The notes under the pieces: generated by a model | What the model was told of the DNA's origin: nothing | What the model saw: the letters and a program-made list of their open reading frames with translations, nothing else | Databases searched by the model: none | From: Marinobacter santoriniensis NKSG1 | Lineage (GTDB): Bacteria > Pseudomonadota > Gammaproteobacteria > Pseudomonadales > Oleiphilaceae | Direction of reading: 5' to 3' | NCBI RefSeq assembly: GCF_000347775.1 | Contig: NZ_APAT01000022.1 | Coordinates: forward strand, 229,793 to 293,792 | Length of the DNA: 64,000 nucleotides | In this document: piece after piece, positions 26,766-38,999 of the stretch | Layout: each line of letters starts with the position of its first letter | Position numbering within the stretch: position 1 is the first letter of the stretch | Position numbers and translations under genes: made by a program

Positions 26766-28520
26766 ATGACTACGGACAATACCGGTGATGAATGGGTAGA
26801 AGCCCTGCAAAGGGACTTCGGCGCCAGTGTGCTGCACGAACAGCACACTCATACCGGTATGCCAGTGCTCTGGGTTACACGGGAGGCGCTGACGGATGTT
26901 CTGGCCTACCTGAAAAACCTGAACGCCCCCTTTGATCTGCTCTACGATCTTTCCGCCATGGACGAGCGGCTCCGTGGCCATCGCCAGGGCTTGCCGCCCT
27001 CCGACTTCACCGTGTTCTATCAGCTGATGTCGGTGTCACGGAACCGGGACATCATGCTGAAAGTCGCTCTGGCCGAGGACGACCTGAACCTGCCCACCGC
27101 CACCGGCGTGTTTCCGGCTGCCAACTGGTATGAGCGGGAAGTGTGGGACATGTTCGGCATTGCCTTTTCCGGCCACCCCCATCTCGCGCGAATCCTGATG
27201 CCGCCAACCTGGAGCGGCCATCCGCTGCGCAAGGATTACCCCGCCCGGGCGACGGAGTTCGATCCGTATACCCTGACCGTGGCCGGTGAGGAAAAGGAGC
27301 AGGAGGCCCTGCAGTTTGTCCCCGAAGACTGGGGCATGGCGCGGGAACGGGACGGCGCCGAGTTCATGTTCCTGAACCTGGGGCCCAACCATCCGTCCGC
27401 CCACGGCGCCTTTCGCATCGTCCTGCAACTGGATGGTGAGGAAGTGGTCGACTGCGTCCCCGACATTGGCTACCACCACCGGGGCGCGGAAAAGATGGCC
27501 GAGCGCCAGTCCTGGCACAGTTTCATTCCCTACACCGACCGCATTGACTACACCGGTGGGGTGATGAACAACCTGCCCTATGTGCTGGCGGTGGAGAAGC
27601 TGGCCGGCATCGAGGTGCCGGACCGGGTGAAGACCATCCGGGTCATGATGGCGGAGATGTTCCGGATCACCAGCCATCTGCTGTTCCTGGGGACCTACCT
27701 GCAGGATCTGGGGGCCATGACACCAGTGTTCTTTACCTTCAGTGATCGTCAGCGGGGCTACAAGGTGATTGAAGGGATTACCGGGTTCCGGATGCACCCG
27801 GCCTGGTATCGCATTGGCGGGGTGATGCAGGATCTGCCCCAGGGGTGGGAGAAGCTGGTTCAGGAGTTCCTGGACTGGATGCCTCCCCGGCTGCGGGAAT
27901 ACGAGAGGGCCATGATGGAGAACGCCCTGGTGAGGGAGCGCACCCGCAATGTGGCCGCGTTTGATACCGCCGAAGCCCTGGCCTGGGGCGTCACCGGCCC
28001 CAACCTGAGGGCCACCGGCTGCAATTTTGATCTGCGCAAGCAGCGGCCCTATTCCGGCTATGACAATTTCGAGTTCGACGTGCCCCTGGGCGACCGGGGC
28101 GACGTTTTCGACCGCGGTCAGCTCCGCATCGAGGAAATGCGCCAGAGCCTGCGGATTATCCAGCAATGCGTGGATCACATGCCGGCCGGGGATTTCAAGG
28201 CGGATCACCCCCTCACTACACCGCCGCCCCGGGAGCGGATGCTGGAGCACATCGAAACCCTGATTACCCACTTCCTGCAGGTGTCCTGGGGGCCGGTGCT
28301 CAAACCCCAGGAATCCATGCAGATGGTGGAGGCCACCAAGGGTATCAACAGCTATTACCTGACCAGTGATGGCAACACCATGAGCTACCGAACCCGGATC
28401 CGGACGCCGAGCTTCCCACACCTGCAGCAGATACCCAGTGTGATGCGGGGCGGCTTTGTGCCGGATCTGATCGCCCATCTGGGCAGCATTGATTTTGTAA
28501 TGGCAGACGTGGACCGCTGA
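26766..28520 (+). CDS. nuoC: NADH-quinone oxidoreductase fused subunit C/D
   Basis: A 584-residue fusion of the 30-kDa (C, about residues 1-190, with [16 protein letters not shown] and HPLRKDYP) and 49-kDa (D) subunits. The D part has [13 protein letters not shown] with the quinone-site His, and [15 protein letters not shown]. The fused form is typical of gammaproteobacteria such as E. coli and Pseudomonas. Its stop overlaps the nuoE start by one base. Confidence 0.96.
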   Translation: MTTDNTGDEWVEALQRDFGASVLHEQHTHTGMPVLWVTREALTDVLAYLKNLNAPFDLLYDLSAMDERLRGHRQGLPPSDFTVFYQLMSVSRNRDIMLKVALAEDDLNLPTATGVFPAANWYEREVWDMFGIAFSGHPHLARILMPPTWSGHPLRKDYPARATEFDPYTLTVAGEEKEQEALQFVPEDWGMARERDGAEFMFLNLGPNHPSAHGAFRIVLQLDGEEVVDCVPDIGYHHRGAEKMAERQSWHSFIPYTDRIDYTGGVMNNLPYVLAVEKLAGIEVPDRVKTIRVMMAEMFRITSHLLFLGTYLQDLGAMTPVFFTFSDRQRGYKVIEGITGFRMHPAWYRIGGVMQDLPQGWEKLVQEFLDWMPPRLREYERAMMENALVRERTRNVAAFDTAEALAWGVTGPNLRATGCNFDLRKQRPYSGYDNFEFDVPLGDRGDVFDRGQLRIEEMRQSLRIIQQCVDHMPAGDFKADHPLTTPPPRERMLEHIETLITHFLQVSWGPVLKPQESMQMVEATKGINSYYLTSDGNTMSYRTRIRTPSFPHLQQIPSVMRGGFVPDLIAHLGSIDFVMADVDR

Positions 28521-29032
28521 TGATGGAACCGACACCGAGCTCACAGACCATCACCACCGACGGCTTCCGGCTGCACCCGGAAGATGAGGCCGCCATGCGC
28601 GAAGAGGCGGGCCATTACGAGCAGCGCCAGGCTGCCTGCATCGAGGCGCTGAAAATCGTCCAGCGCCGCCATGGCTGGGTGCCCGATGGCGCCATTCCCG
28701 CCATTGCACGGGTGCTGGGCGTGGGCCCGGCCAGCGTGGAGGGCGTGGCCACGTTCTACAGTCTGATTTTCCGGCAGCCGGTGGGACGCCATGTGATTCT
28801 GGTGTGCGATTCCAGCTCCTGTTTCCTGACCGGTTTTGACCAGCTCCTGAATGCCCTGACCGAGCGCCTCGGCATAGGGCTGGGGGAAACCACTGCCGAT
28901 GGTCGTTTCACCCTCCTGCCCGTGTGTTGCCTGGGGGCCTGTGACGGGGCGCCGGCCCTGATGATCGACGATGATGTCTATGGGCCGGTGGGCGCCGATG
29001 ATCTCCCGACGGTATTGGAGGGCTATTCGTGA
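28520..29032 (+). CDS. nuoE: NADH-quinone oxidoreductase subunit E
   Basis: A 170-residue thioredoxin-fold [2Fe-2S] (N1a) subunit of the NADH-input module. The four cluster Cys lie in [11 protein letters not shown] and [11 protein letters not shown]. Start overlaps the end of nuoCD (TGATG); a second ATG three bases on is equally possible. It is homologous to FdsG of the formate dehydrogenase operon in this window. Confidence 0.95.
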   Translation: MMEPTPSSQTITTDGFRLHPEDEAAMREEAGHYEQRQAACIEALKIVQRRHGWVPDGAIPAIARVLGVGPASVEGVATFYSLIFRQPVGRHVILVCDSSSCFLTGFDQLLNALTERLGIGLGETTADGRFTLLPVCCLGACDGAPALMIDDDVYGPVGADDLPTVLEGYS

Positions 29033-30399
29033 ACAGTCAGCGTCAGTCGCCCATCTATCGCAGCCGCCTGCTTCAGCCCGCTTCCGAGCGGGCGCCGGAG
29101 ACTCATCCGCTGACCTGGCGGCTGCGGGATGACGGCAAGGTTGTCGACCTCGCAGACTACGAGGCAAAAGAGGGCTACCGGGCGGTCAGGCAGGTTCTGA
29201 ACGAGCACGATCCCCAATCGGTCATTGCCGCCATGAAGGAGGCCAATGTCCGGGGCCGCGGTGGTGCCGGCTTTTCCGCCGGCCTGAAATGGAGCCTGAC
29301 CATGCAGGGCGGCGACATGCCCCGGGGGTACATCGTCTGCAACGCCGATGAGATGGAGCCGGGCACGTTCAAGGACCGCCTTCTGATGGAGCAGCAGCCC
29401 CATTTGCTGATTGAGGGCATGATCCTGTCGGCCTTCGCGAATAACGCCCGTTATGGCTACATCTTCCTGCGCGGTGAATACGTGGAGTCGGCCCGGGTGC
29501 TGTCGCAGGCGCTCGCGGAAGCACGCAACGCCGGCTGGCTCGGGCCCGACATCGCCGGCAGCGGTTTTGACTTCGATATTGCCCTGCACACCGGTGCCGG
29601 GCGCTACATCTGCGGCGAGGAGACCGCCCTGCTCAATTCCCTGGAAGGCAAGCGGGCCAATCCCCGGGCCAAGCCGCCGTTCCCGGGGCAGTCCGGGGCC
29701 TGGGGCAAGCCCACGGTAGTGAACAACGTGGAGACCCTGTGCAATGCGCCGGCCGTCCTGCTGCGCGGCGCCGACTGGTACCAGGGGCTGTCCGGAGATC
29801 GCACCGACGATGGTGGCACCAAACTGTATGGCGCCTCGGGCCTGGTGAACCGGCCCGGACTCTGGGAGTTACCCATCGGAGTCACCGGCCGGGAAATCCT
29901 GGATCGTGCCGGTGGCCTGCGGGATGGCCGCAACCTCAAGGCCTGGTTGCCCGGCGGCGCCAGCACCGGGTTCCTGTTACCGGAGCACCTGGATCTGCCG
30001 CTGGATTTCGACACCGTGGGCAAGGAGGGCAGTCGCCTTGGAACCGGTCTGATGACCGTGGTTGCCGAGGATCAGAGCATGGTCTCGCTGCTGCGCAACC
30101 TGGAGGCGTTCTTTGCCCGGGAATCCTGCGGCTGGTGCACGCCCTGCCGGGACGGACTGCCGTGGACCGTGAAGCTGCTGATGGCCCTGGAACGCGGCGA
30201 AGGCGAGACCGGAGACGTGGAGCTGCTGGACAAGTTGGCAGCGGACTGCGGGCCGGGATTGACCTTTTGCGCCCACGCTCCGGGTGCGGCGATGCCCCTG
30301 CAGACGGCCCTCCGGCATTTTCGGCACGAATTCGAGCAGGGGGTGCGCTCTCCGGAGGGCAGGGCTCGTGGCGAGCCGATTTCAGTGGGGGAAGCATGA
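29029..30399 (+). CDS. nuoF: NADH-quinone oxidoreductase subunit F
   Basis: A 456-residue flavoprotein that binds NADH and FMN and the N3 [4Fe-4S] cluster. The Gly-rich NADH/FMN segments [13 protein letters not shown] and [14 protein letters not shown] are clear, as is [12 protein letters not shown], and the cluster Cys lie in [12 protein letters not shown]. It uses a GTG start overlapping the nuoE stop by four bases, implying coupling. The related FdsB is encoded at 46924-48462. Confidence 0.96.
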   Translation: MNSQRQSPIYRSRLLQPASERAPETHPLTWRLRDDGKVVDLADYEAKEGYRAVRQVLNEHDPQSVIAAMKEANVRGRGGAGFSAGLKWSLTMQGGDMPRGYIVCNADEMEPGTFKDRLLMEQQPHLLIEGMILSAFANNARYGYIFLRGEYVESARVLSQALAEARNAGWLGPDIAGSGFDFDIALHTGAGRYICGEETALLNSLEGKRANPRAKPPFPGQSGAWGKPTVVNNVETLCNAPAVLLRGADWYQGLSGDRTDDGGTKLYGASGLVNRPGLWELPIGVTGREILDRAGGLRDGRNLKAWLPGGASTGFLLPEHLDLPLDFDTVGKEGSRLGTGLMTVVAEDQSMVSLLRNLEAFFARESCGWCTPCRDGLPWTVKLLMALERGEGETGDVELLDKLAADCGPGLTFCAHAPGAAMPLQTALRHFRHEFEQGVRSPEGRARGEPISVGEA

Positions 30400-30437
30400 C
30401 GCAGCAACCAACTGGCAGCAGGGAGTAAACCAGTACC

Positions 30438-33194
30438 ATGGCAACCATTCATGTGGACGGCCAGAGCTACGAGGTCGATGGCGCAGACAACCTGCTCCAT
30501 GCCTGCCTGTCCCTTGGGCTGGACATACCCTATTTCTGCTGGCACCCGGCCATGGGCAGTGTCGGGGCCTGTCGCCAGTGCATCGTGCGCCAGTACAAGG
30601 ACAGTGACGACGACCGGGGCATGCTGGTGATGTCCTGTATGACACCGGCGGCGGACGGCACCCGCATCGATATCGAGGATGAAGAGGCCCGGGCGTTCCG
30701 GGCCAGTGTGGTGGAATGGCTGATGATCAACCACCCCCACGACTGCCCGGTGTGCGAGGAGGGTGGTCATTGCCACCTGCAGGACATGACCGTGATGACC
30801 GGCCACGACCGGCGTCGTTACCGGTTCCGCAAGCGTACCCGTCGCAACCAGTACCTGGGGCCGTTCATTGCCCATGAGATGAACCGCTGCATTACCTGCT
30901 ACCGCTGCGTGCGCTTTTACAACGACTACGCCGGTGGCAAGGATCTCGGGGCGTTCGGGTCCAAGGACAATATCTATTTCGGCCGTCACGAGGAGGGTAC
31001 GCTCGAGAGCCGGTTTGCGGGCAATCTGACCGAGGTCTGCCCCACCGGTGTGTTTACCGACCAGAGCCATTCCGACCACTACACCCGCAAGTGGGATCTG
31101 CAGTTTGCGCCGGGCATCTGCCACCAGTGCGCTATGGGCTGCAACATCAGTCCGGGCGAGCGCTATGGCGAGATTCGCCGCATCGAAAACCGCTACCACG
31201 GCGATCTCAACGGCTATTTCCTGTGTGACCTGGGCCGGTTCGGCTATGGCTATGTGAACCGCACCGACCGCCCCAGGGTGCCCGAGTGGCAGGCGTCCCC
31301 GGATGACCCGCCGGCCGAACTGCAGGTGGATGCCGCCCTGGCGCGCATTGGCGATGCCCTTCTCCATGCCCGCCGGGTGATTGGTATCGGATCGCCCCGG
31401 GCCAGCCTCGAGAGCAATCACCAGCTTCGCGAACTGGTCGGCGCCGATAACTTCTCCACCGGCATCGGGGCCCTGGAACAGGATTGCCTCCGGCGCATGA
31501 ACGACCTCAACCGCAGTTGCGGTCTGCCAATACCCACACTCCGGGAAGTGGAGGAGCACGACGCCGTCCTGGTGTTGGGGGAAGATCCGATGGAAAGTGC
31601 CGCGCGGCTGGGCCTGGCCATTCGCCAGGCGATCACCGCTCCGCCTGCGGAGCGGGCCGCAAAGCTGGGCGTGCCGGCGTGGAATGCCGAGGCCATGAAG
31701 ACCCTGGCCCAGGATCACCGGCAACCGCTGTTCATTGCCTATCCGGCGGCCACCGAGCTGGACGAAATCGCCCGGCCCAGGCTGTCCCTGGCACCGGAGG
31801 AGATCGCGAGACTGGGCTTTGCCGTCGCGCACGCCATTGATCCGGCCGCGCCCGACGTTCGGGATCTGGCCGATGGGCTCCGCGAACAGGCCGGGGACAT
31901 CGCGCAGTCGTTAATGAACGCGGATCGGCCGCTGGTGGTCAGTGGCGGGTCACTGATGTCGCCGGCTGTGCTGGACGCCGCCGGGAATATCGCCCGGGCC
32001 CTGGCTCGCCGGGCGAGCCGGGGCGGACTGGTGTTCATACGCCGGGAGGTCAACAGCACCGGCGTGTCACTGATGGACGGCCAGCCGCTGGACTGGGCCC
32101 TGGATGAGCTGTCCTCCGGACAGGCCGACGCGGTGGTCATTCTCGAAAACGATCTGTACCGGCGCCTGCCGGATACCCGCGTCGACGCGGCACTGGATCG
32201 GTCCGAGGTGACGGTGGTGATCGATCACCAGCGTACCCGGACCCTGGAACGGGCCACATTCTCGCTGCCGGCCGCCACCTTTGCCGAGGCAGACGGCACC
32301 CTGGTCAGCCTGGAAGGCCGGGCCCAGCGTTTTTTCCAGGTCTTCGAGCCAACCTACATGCGGCCGGAGGCGCGCATTCATGAAAGCTGGCGCTGGTTGC
32401 ATGCGCTGTCGAACCGTCAGAGCCGGGCGGATTCCGGCGAGATTACGCTCGATCAGGTGACCGGTGCCTGCGCCAGGGCGTTTGCGGACCTGGCGCCGAT
32501 TGTGGAGGCGGCCCCGGACTCGGGGTATCGGGTCGAAGGGCTTCGGCTGGCGCGGGAACCTCACCGGTACAGCGGCCGCACATCCATGCGGGCCAACCAG
32601 AATGTCAGTGAACCGCGCTCGCCCCAGGATCCCGATACCGCGTTCGCCTTCTCGATGGAAGGCTACAGTGGCTTTCAGCAGCCCCGGCAACAGGTGCCGT
32701 TTGCCTGGGCGCCGGGCTGGAATTCGCCCCAGGCATGGAACAAGTTCACCGATGAGGTGGGCGGTCATTTACGGGGTGGCGACCCGGGTATCCGGCTGCT
32801 GAACCCGCAGCCGGGCCGGTATGAGTATGCCGGTAATATCCCTGACGCGTTCCGGGCGGACGGCGAGGGCTGCCAGGCCCTGGTGTTGCCCCGTCTGTTC
32901 GGCGGCGAGGAAACCTCGGCGCTGGCGGAGCCGATCCGGCAGCGAATGGAGCGCCCGGTGTTACTGCTTTCTGAAACCGATGCCAAAGGCCTGGGGGCGG
33001 AACTGGGCGGGCTGGTCACGGTCACCGGCGACCACGCCTGTGTCACCCTTCCGGCACGGGTCCAGCCTGACTGGCCCGCCGGCCTGGTGGGTCTGCCTGC
33101 GGGCAGCGTCTCGGCCGGGTTGAACGGCTCCCGGGTGACCCTGAGCGCCGGTCCGGGGGCCACGCCCAGCCCCGGAGAGGAGGTGCGGCCATGA
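30438..33194 (+). CDS. nuoG: NADH-quinone oxidoreductase subunit G
   Basis: A 918-residue iron-sulfur subunit. The N-terminus carries a [2Fe-2S] ferredoxin domain (PYFCWH, GACRQC) followed by the His-Cys ligand region [17 protein letters not shown] and two ferredoxin-like cluster sites ([20 protein letters not shown]). The rest is a molybdopterin-oxidoreductase-like fold that no longer binds cofactor. It passes electrons from NuoEF to NuoI. Its stop overlaps the nuoH start by four bases. Confidence 0.95.
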   Translation: MATIHVDGQSYEVDGADNLLHACLSLGLDIPYFCWHPAMGSVGACRQCIVRQYKDSDDDRGMLVMSCMTPAADGTRIDIEDEEARAFRASVVEWLMINHPHDCPVCEEGGHCHLQDMTVMTGHDRRRYRFRKRTRRNQYLGPFIAHEMNRCITCYRCVRFYNDYAGGKDLGAFGSKDNIYFGRHEEGTLESRFAGNLTEVCPTGVFTDQSHSDHYTRKWDLQFAPGICHQCAMGCNISPGERYGEIRRIENRYHGDLNGYFLCDLGRFGYGYVNRTDRPRVPEWQASPDDPPAELQVDAALARIGDALLHARRVIGIGSPRASLESNHQLRELVGADNFSTGIGALEQDCLRRMNDLNRSCGLPIPTLREVEEHDAVLVLGEDPMESAARLGLAIRQAITAPPAERAAKLGVPAWNAEAMKTLAQDHRQPLFIAYPAATELDEIARPRLSLAPEEIARLGFAVAHAIDPAAPDVRDLADGLREQAGDIAQSLMNADRPLVVSGGSLMSPAVLDAAGNIARALARRASRGGLVFIRREVNSTGVSLMDGQPLDWALDELSSGQADAVVILENDLYRRLPDTRVDAALDRSEVTVVIDHQRTRTLERATFSLPAATFAEADGTLVSLEGRAQRFFQVFEPTYMRPEARIHESWRWLHALSNRQSRADSGEITLDQVTGACARAFADLAPIVEAAPDSGYRVEGLRLAREPHRYSGRTSMRANQNVSEPRSPQDPDTAFAFSMEGYSGFQQPRQQVPFAWAPGWNSPQAWNKFTDEVGGHLRGGDPGIRLLNPQPGRYEYAGNIPDAFRADGEGCQALVLPRLFGGEETSALAEPIRQRMERPVLLLSETDAKGLGAELGGLVTVTGDHACVTLPARVQPDWPAGLVGLPAGSVSAGLNGSRVTLSAGPGATPSPGEEVRP

Positions 33195-34168
33195 GTTGGT
33201 TGAGCCCCGAACTGCAGGCCATTCTCTGGGGCATGTTCCAGGCTCTGGTGATCCTGTTGGGCGCGGTGCTGCTGGGTGCCGTTCTGACCATCGTGGAGCG
33301 GCGTCTGCTCGGTTTGTGGCAGGACCGCTACGGACCCAACCGGGTGGGGCCGTTCGGCACCCTGCAGCTGGTGGCGGACATGATCAAAATCTTCTTCAAG
33401 GAAGACTGGATCCCGCCCTTCGCCGACCGACCGCTGTTTGTGCTGGCGCCGGTGATTGCGTTTGCTTCCTTGTTGCTGTCGTTCATCATCATCCCGATTA
33501 CACCCGGGTGGGGGATTGCCGACCTGCACATCGGATTGCTGTTTTTCCTGGCGATGGCCGGGATCAATGTGTATTCCGTGTTGCTAGGGGGTTGGGCCAG
33601 TGGCAACAAGTACGCGCTGCTGGGCGCCATCCGCTCGTCTGCACAGACCGTTTCCTACGAGGTGTTCATGGGGCTCTCGCTGATGGGCGTGGTGGCGCTG
33701 GCCGGCTCGTTCAACCTTCGTGAGATTGTCGCGGCCCAGAACGGACTCTGGTTCGTGATTCCGCAGTTCTTCGGCTTCTGTACCTTCCTGATTGCCGGCA
33801 TTGCCGTCACCCACCGGCACCCGTTTGACCAGCCGGAGGCCGAGCAGGAGCTGGCGGATGGCTATCACATTGAATACTCCAGCATGAAGTTCGGCCTGTT
33901 CTTTATTGGCGAGTACGTCGGCATGGTGTTGGTGTCGGCGCTGATCGTGACCCTGTTCTTTGGTGGCTGGCATGGCCCCTGGCTGCCGCCGATTCTGTGG
34001 TTTGCGATCAAGACGGCTTTCTTCCTGATGTTGTTCATCCTGTTGCGGGCCTCCTTGCCGCGGCCCCGTTATGACCGGGTGATGAGTTTTGGCTGGAAGG
34101 TGTGTCTGCCCCTGACCCTGATCAACCTGTTGGCAACCGGCGCGGTCATTTTGCTGGTTGGCGAGTGA
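33191..34168 (+). CDS. nuoH: NADH-quinone oxidoreductase subunit H
   Basis: A 325-residue membrane subunit at the junction of the two complex I arms, helping to form the quinone cavity. Conserved segments include [27 protein letters not shown] and [22 protein letters not shown]. About eight helices. Coupled to nuoG by an ATGA overlap. Confidence 0.96.
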   Translation: MSWLSPELQAILWGMFQALVILLGAVLLGAVLTIVERRLLGLWQDRYGPNRVGPFGTLQLVADMIKIFFKEDWIPPFADRPLFVLAPVIAFASLLLSFIIIPITPGWGIADLHIGLLFFLAMAGINVYSVLLGGWASGNKYALLGAIRSSAQTVSYEVFMGLSLMGVVALAGSFNLREIVAAQNGLWFVIPQFFGFCTFLIAGIAVTHRHPFDQPEAEQELADGYHIEYSSMKFGLFFIGEYVGMVLVSALIVTLFFGGWHGPWLPPILWFAIKTAFFLMLFILLRASLPRPRYDRVMSFGWKVCLPLTLINLLATGAVILLVGE

Positions 34169-34187
34169 ATCCGAGGAGGACCCTGGT

Positions 34188-34757
34188 ATGGAGAAGGAAA
34201 AGGTCCCGTTCATCAAATCGGTGTTGTGGCTGGTGCCCGCGACCTGGAGCCAGTTGCGGACCCTGGGCATGGTCTTCATGCACAGTTTCCGCAAACGGGA
34301 GACGTTGAACTACCCGGACGAAGAGGTCTACCTGCCGCCCCGCTACCGGGGCCGGATCGTGTTGACCCGGGATCCGGATGGCGAGGAACGCTGTGTGGCC
34401 TGCAACCTCTGTGCGGTGGCCTGCCCGGTGGACTGTATTTCCCTGCAGAAGGGGGAACAGGAGGACGGCCGCTGGTACCCGGAATTCTTCCGCATCAATT
34501 TCTCCCGATGCATCTTCTGCGGCATGTGCGAGGAGGCCTGCCCCACCTCGGCGATCCAGTTGACGCCGGATTTCGAGATGGGCGAGTACGATCGCCAGCA
34601 GCTGGTGTATGAGAAAGAGGACCTGCTGATCAACGGGCCGGGCAAGGACCACGACTACCACTTCTACAAGGTGGCGGGCATGGCCATTGGCGGCAAGGAC
34701 AAGGGACAGGCGCTGAATGAGGAGCAACCGGTGGACGTGCGTTCGCTGTTGCCGTAG
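34188..34757 (+). CDS. nuoI: NADH-quinone oxidoreductase subunit I
   Basis: A 189-residue subunit with two [4Fe-4S] clusters: [15 protein letters not shown] and [15 protein letters not shown]. The ATG at 34188 follows GAGGAGG; the longer frame from 34158 overlaps nuoH and is rejected. It carries electrons from NuoG to the N2 cluster in NuoB. Confidence 0.96.
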   Translation: MEKEKVPFIKSVLWLVPATWSQLRTLGMVFMHSFRKRETLNYPDEEVYLPPRYRGRIVLTRDPDGEERCVACNLCAVACPVDCISLQKGEQEDGRWYPEFFRINFSRCIFCGMCEEACPTSAIQLTPDFEMGEYDRQQLVYEKEDLLINGPGKDHDYHFYKVAGMAIGGKDKGQALNEEQPVDVRSLLP

Positions 34758-34775
34758 ATCCGGAGGAGAGGCCCT

Positions 34776-35294
34776 ATGGAGCTGGCATTTTATCTCAGTG
34801 GCCTGGTCGCGGTACTGGCCACACTGGGTGTGATCACTGGCCGGAACCCGGTGCACGCCGTTGTCTACCTGATTGTCTCGCTGATCGCGGTGGCGATGGT
34901 GTTTTTCGCGCTCGGCGCACCGTTCGCCGGCGCCCTGGAAATCATCGTCTATGCCGGGGCGATCATGGTGCTGTTCGTGTTCGTGGTGATGATGCTCAAC
35001 ATCGGGCCGGACCAGGACAGCGACCACACCGGCTGGCGCCATCCCCGACTCTGGATCGGGCCCTCGGTGCTGGCGGCGGTGTTGCTGGCGGTCATGATCA
35101 CCCTGCTGGTGCGGGGCGACATGGCGGGGGCCATTGATGGGGAGCTGCTCGCGGCAAGGTCGGTGGGGCTGACACTGTTCGGTCCCTGGCTGGTGGTCGT
35201 CGAACTGGCGGCGCTGTTACTGCTGGGTGCCCTGATCTCGGCCTCCCATGTCGGGCGTCGTTCAAATCCGTTGCGGAACAGGAGTGGAGGCTGA
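34776..35294 (+). CDS. nuoJ: NADH-quinone oxidoreductase subunit J
   Basis: A 172-residue membrane subunit with five helices, including the conserved [14 protein letters not shown] and the pi-bulge helix [32 protein letters not shown] site precedes the ATG. Its stop overlaps the nuoK start by one base. Part of the proton-translocating membrane arm. Confidence 0.95.
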   Translation: MELAFYLSGLVAVLATLGVITGRNPVHAVVYLIVSLIAVAMVFFALGAPFAGALEIIVYAGAIMVLFVFVVMMLNIGPDQDSDHTGWRHPRLWIGPSVLAAVLLAVMITLLVRGDMAGAIDGELLAARSVGLTLFGPWLVVVELAALLLLGALISASHVGRRSNPLRNRSGG

Positions 35295-35602
35295 TGACAG
35301 GCATTCCGGTGGAACACGGTCTGATTCTGGCGGCCATACTGTTTGTGCTGGGTCTGGTCGGGTTGATGCGGCACCGCAATATGCTGTTCGTGCTGATCAG
35401 CCTTGAGGTGATGCTGAATGCGGCCGGGCTGGCCTTTGTGGTAGGGGCCACCGCCTGGGGCCAGCCCGAGGGCCAGGCCATGTTCCTGCTGGTGATCACG
35501 CTGGCTGCCGCGGAAGCAGCGGTTGGTCTGGCGCTGATGATCCAGCTGTTCCAGCGGGCGCGGTCCCTGAATCTGGATCTGGTCAGCAGGATGCGCGGAT
35601 GA
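35294..35602 (+). CDS. nuoK: NADH-quinone oxidoreductase subunit K
   Basis: A 102-residue, three-helix membrane subunit with the conserved [14 protein letters not shown] and [13 protein letters not shown] segments, whose Glu residues belong to the proton path. Overlaps nuoJ by one base and nuoL by four bases. Confidence 0.95.
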   Translation: MTGIPVEHGLILAAILFVLGLVGLMRHRNMLFVLISLEVMLNAAGLAFVVGATAWGQPEGQAMFLLVITLAAAEAAVGLALMIQLFQRARSLNLDLVSRMRG

Positions 35603-37473
35603 TGGATCTTCCTGTCACCCTGTCGTTTATCTGTCCCCTGATCGGTACCCTGGTGCTGGCGCTTTCCAGCGGTCGACTGGGGCCGCGCGTCAGTTCCCTG
35701 ATTGGCGTGGTCAGCATTGGGCTGGCGGCGCTGGCGACGGCGTGGACCATCTCCCTGTATGTCGCCGGGGATGGCGCTGTGCGATTTACCCTCTGGACCT
35801 GGATTCAGGCGGGCGCCTTCAAGCCCACGATCGGGCTGTCGGTGGATGGGCTGGCCCTGGTCATGATGGCGGTCATTACCGGCGTCGGCTTTTTTATTCA
35901 CCTGTTTGCCGCCTGGTACATGGCTGGTGACGACGGTGTTACCCGCTTTTACGCCTGGATGAACCTGTTTGTCTTCAGCATGCTGATCCTGGTGCTGGCG
36001 GATAACCTGATGCTGCTGTTCCTGGGATGGGAAGGTGTCGGGTTGTGCAGTTATCTGCTGATTGGCTATTACTACCAGGACAGTGCCAATGGCCGAGCCG
36101 CGTTCAAGGCGTTCCTGGTGACGCGGGTAGGCGACCTGCTGCTGGCGCTGGGGCTGTTCCTCCTCTTCAACGAGCTGGGTACCCTGGATATCCAGCAGGT
36201 GATGGCGCGGGCCGCCGAGGCCTGGTCCGTGGGGGATCCCACTGCGACCGTTGCTGCGTTGCTGATCCTCGGCGGGGCGCTGGGCAAATCCGCCCAGGTA
36301 CCGCTGCATACCTGGCTACCGGACGCCATGGCTGGCCCGACCCCGGTGTCGGCACTGATCCATGCGGCTACCATGGTAACCGCCGGCGTCTATCTGATTG
36401 CACGACTGAACGGCCTGTTCCTGCTGGCACCGCAAGTGCTCTGGCTGGTTGGCGTGATCGGCGCAGTGTCGCTATTACTGGCGGCGTTTGCCGCTCTGGC
36501 CCAGACCGATATCAAACGGGTATTGGCTTTTTCCACCATGAGCCAGATCGGCTACATGTTCCTGGCGCTGGGTGCCGGTGCGTTTGATGCCGCCATCTTC
36601 CATCTGGTGACCCATGCTTTCTTCAAGGCGCTGTTGTTCCTGTCCGCCGGCGCCGTGATCACCAGTTGCCACCACGAGCAGGACATGGCGAGGCTGGGTG
36701 GCCTCAGAAAACGTCTGCCGCTGGCCTATGCCGGGTTCCTGGTGGGCGGGTCGGCGCTGGTGGCACTGCCGCTGGTAACCGCCGGTTTCTACAGTAAGGA
36801 TGAAATCCTCTGGCAGGCGATGGCATCGGGTCACCAGGGCTTTCTGCTGGCGGGCCTGCTGGGTGCTTTCCTGACCTGTCTTTATACGGTGCGACTGATT
36901 GTCGGCACCTTCCATGGCGACTACGGCAGCGATAACGCCCGTCACGCCGAGCAGGGCAGTAATCCGCTGACACACCATCTGCCCCTGGTGGTTCTGGCAG
37001 GGTTGTCCACGGCGCTGGGAGCCTGGCTATATCCGCATCTGGATGACCTGTTCCCGGCTCCGCCCGGCGCCAGTGCCGAGACCGGCCATACCCTGCTTCA
37101 GACCCTGGCCACCGGCACCGTGATTGCCGGCCTGGCGGTCGCGGCCTGGCTGTTTCTGGCCCGTCGCCGCTGGCTTCAGCAGCAGGCCTCCCGAGGGGTG
37201 GGGGCCCTGTTATGGCGTATCTGGCATCAGGCCTGGGGCGTGGATGTCTTCTACGACCGGCTGCTGGTGAAACCTTGGCTGTTTCTGGTGCGCGTGCTCA
37301 GACATGACGTTGTCAACATGGCCATGAACCTTCCGGCGCTGCTTTCACGGATCCTGAACGGCGGGCTTGTGCGTGCCCAGAATGGCCGGATTCGCAGCTA
37401 CGCGACGGTCATGGTACTCGGGGCCACGATTATTCTGTTGGCCCTGGTGCTGTTTCCGGGGGGTGCCGCATGA
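35599..37473 (+). CDS. nuoL: NADH-quinone oxidoreductase subunit L
   Basis: A 624-residue antiporter-like proton-pumping subunit with about 16 helices and a long lateral helix at the C-terminus. Conserved [48 protein letters not shown] and [15 protein letters not shown] are intact. Start ATG is followed by a second ATG; overlaps nuoK and nuoM by four bases each. Confidence 0.96.
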   Translation: MMDLPVTLSFICPLIGTLVLALSSGRLGPRVSSLIGVVSIGLAALATAWTISLYVAGDGAVRFTLWTWIQAGAFKPTIGLSVDGLALVMMAVITGVGFFIHLFAAWYMAGDDGVTRFYAWMNLFVFSMLILVLADNLMLLFLGWEGVGLCSYLLIGYYYQDSANGRAAFKAFLVTRVGDLLLALGLFLLFNELGTLDIQQVMARAAEAWSVGDPTATVAALLILGGALGKSAQVPLHTWLPDAMAGPTPVSALIHAATMVTAGVYLIARLNGLFLLAPQVLWLVGVIGAVSLLLAAFAALAQTDIKRVLAFSTMSQIGYMFLALGAGAFDAAIFHLVTHAFFKALLFLSAGAVITSCHHEQDMARLGGLRKRLPLAYAGFLVGGSALVALPLVTAGFYSKDEILWQAMASGHQGFLLAGLLGAFLTCLYTVRLIVGTFHGDYGSDNARHAEQGSNPLTHHLPLVVLAGLSTALGAWLYPHLDDLFPAPPGASAETGHTLLQTLATGTVIAGLAVAAWLFLARRRWLQQQASRGVGALLWRIWHQAWGVDVFYDRLLVKPWLFLVRVLRHDVVNMAMNLPALLSRILNGGLVRAQNGRIRSYATVMVLGATIILLALVLFPGGAA

Positions 37474-38999
37474 TCCTGGTCTGGCTGATTCTGATTCCCT
37501 TTCTGGGCGGTCTGTTGTGCTGGCAGGCCGATCGTTGGGGCCATCATGCCCCGCGCTGGATTGCCCTGGCGACCATGCTGTTTGTGCTCGGTATCAGCCT
37601 CTGGGTGTGGGTTACCAGCGACTTTGCCCTTCCCGGAAGTGGTCAGGACCACTGGGTCCTGGAATGGCGGACGGGCTGGATTCCCCGCTTTGGCATCGAC
37701 GTACACCTTGCCATGGATGGCCTGTCACTGATCCTGGTGGCGCTCACCGGCTTTCTTGGCACCCTGGCGGTGCTGTGTTCGTGGCATGAAATCAGTGATC
37801 GTATCGGCTTTTTTCACCTGAACCTGCTCTGGATACTTGGCGGCGTCGTGGGGGTGTTCCTGTCGCTGGATCTGTTTGTGTTTTTCCTGTTCTGGGAAAT
37901 GATGCTGGTGCCCATGTATTTCCTCATCGCACTCTGGGGGCACAGTGGCTCCGCAGGACAGACCCGGATCCGGGCCGCCACCCGGTTTTTTATCTATACC
38001 CAGGCCAGCGGCCTGCTGATGCTGGTGGCGATTCTCGCGCTGGCGTACATCCATTTCGGTAACACCGGTGAGTGGTCGTTCAACTATTTCGTGCTCCGGG
38101 AGGCCGAGATCCCCGACGCCATCGCGCCCTGGCTGATGCTGGGATTCTTTGTTGCGTTTGCCGTCAAATTGCCGGTGGTTCCGCTCCATGGCTGGTTGCC
38201 CGACGCACATACCCAGGCTCCGACGGCGGGCAGTGTGGATCTGGCCGGTATACTGCTTAAAACCGCGGCCTACGGGATGCTGCGTTTCGGCGTGCCCCTG
38301 TTCCCGGCAGAGTCCCAGGCCTTTGCACCGGTGGCCATGGCCCTTGGCCTGTTCAGTATCGTGTATGGTGCGGTGCTCGCCTGTGGTCAGCAGGACATGA
38401 AGCGGTTGATTGCCTACACCAGTATTTCCCACATGGGCTTTGTGCTGATTGCCATCTACTCCGGGTCGGAACTCGCGGTTCAGGGCGCGATAGTGCTGAT
38501 GGTGGCGCACGCTTTCTCTTCGGCGGGCCTGTTTATCCTGAGCGGACAGATCTACGAGCGCCTCCATACCCGCGATATGCGCCTGATGGGCGGGCTATGG
38601 GGGCGTCTGCCCATCCTGCCCGGCCTTACCCTCTGCTTTGTTGCCGCCTCCCTCGGGATGCCGGCAACGGCCAATTTTGTCGGAGAGTTCATGATCATGT
38701 TCGGGACCTTTCAGACTGCGCCGGTGGTGGTGATCATCGCCAGCAGCGGGCTGGTACTCTCGGCCATCTATTCCCTGTTACTGATGCAGCGAGTCTACTT
38801 CGGGCCCGTTTACCGGCAGGGCGCGCTGCCGGGCCCGGATTGGCGGGAGTATTTCATGATGCTGGTCCTGCTGGCCCTGGTCCTCCTGGTCGGCCTTTAT
38901 CCCCAGCCTCTTCTGGACACGACCGCAGGCCTGTCCGGAACCATTGCCGACCTGTTTGCCGGCATCAGCCCCGTGGACGTTTTCGGGGAGGTACGTTAA
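37470..38999 (+). CDS. nuoM: NADH-quinone oxidoreductase subunit M
   Basis: A 509-residue antiporter-like subunit with 14 helices, showing FWEMMLVPMYFLIALWG, KLPVVPLHGWLPDAHTQAPTAGS and KRLIAYTSISHMGFV. One of the proton-pumping units of the membrane arm. Its TAA shares its last base with the nuoN ATG. Confidence 0.96.
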   Translation: MILVWLILIPFLGGLLCWQADRWGHHAPRWIALATMLFVLGISLWVWVTSDFALPGSGQDHWVLEWRTGWIPRFGIDVHLAMDGLSLILVALTGFLGTLAVLCSWHEISDRIGFFHLNLLWILGGVVGVFLSLDLFVFFLFWEMMLVPMYFLIALWGHSGSAGQTRIRAATRFFIYTQASGLLMLVAILALAYIHFGNTGEWSFNYFVLREAEIPDAIAPWLMLGFFVAFAVKLPVVPLHGWLPDAHTQAPTAGSVDLAGILLKTAAYGMLRFGVPLFPAESQAFAPVAMALGLFSIVYGAVLACGQQDMKRLIAYTSISHMGFVLIAIYSGSELAVQGAIVLMVAHAFSSAGLFILSGQIYERLHTRDMRLMGGLWGRLPILPGLTLCFVAASLGMPATANFVGEFMIMFGTFQTAPVVVIIASSGLVLSAIYSLLLMQRVYFGPVYRQGALPGPDWREYFMMLVLLALVLLVGLYPQPLLDTTAGLSGTIADLFAGISPVDVFGEVR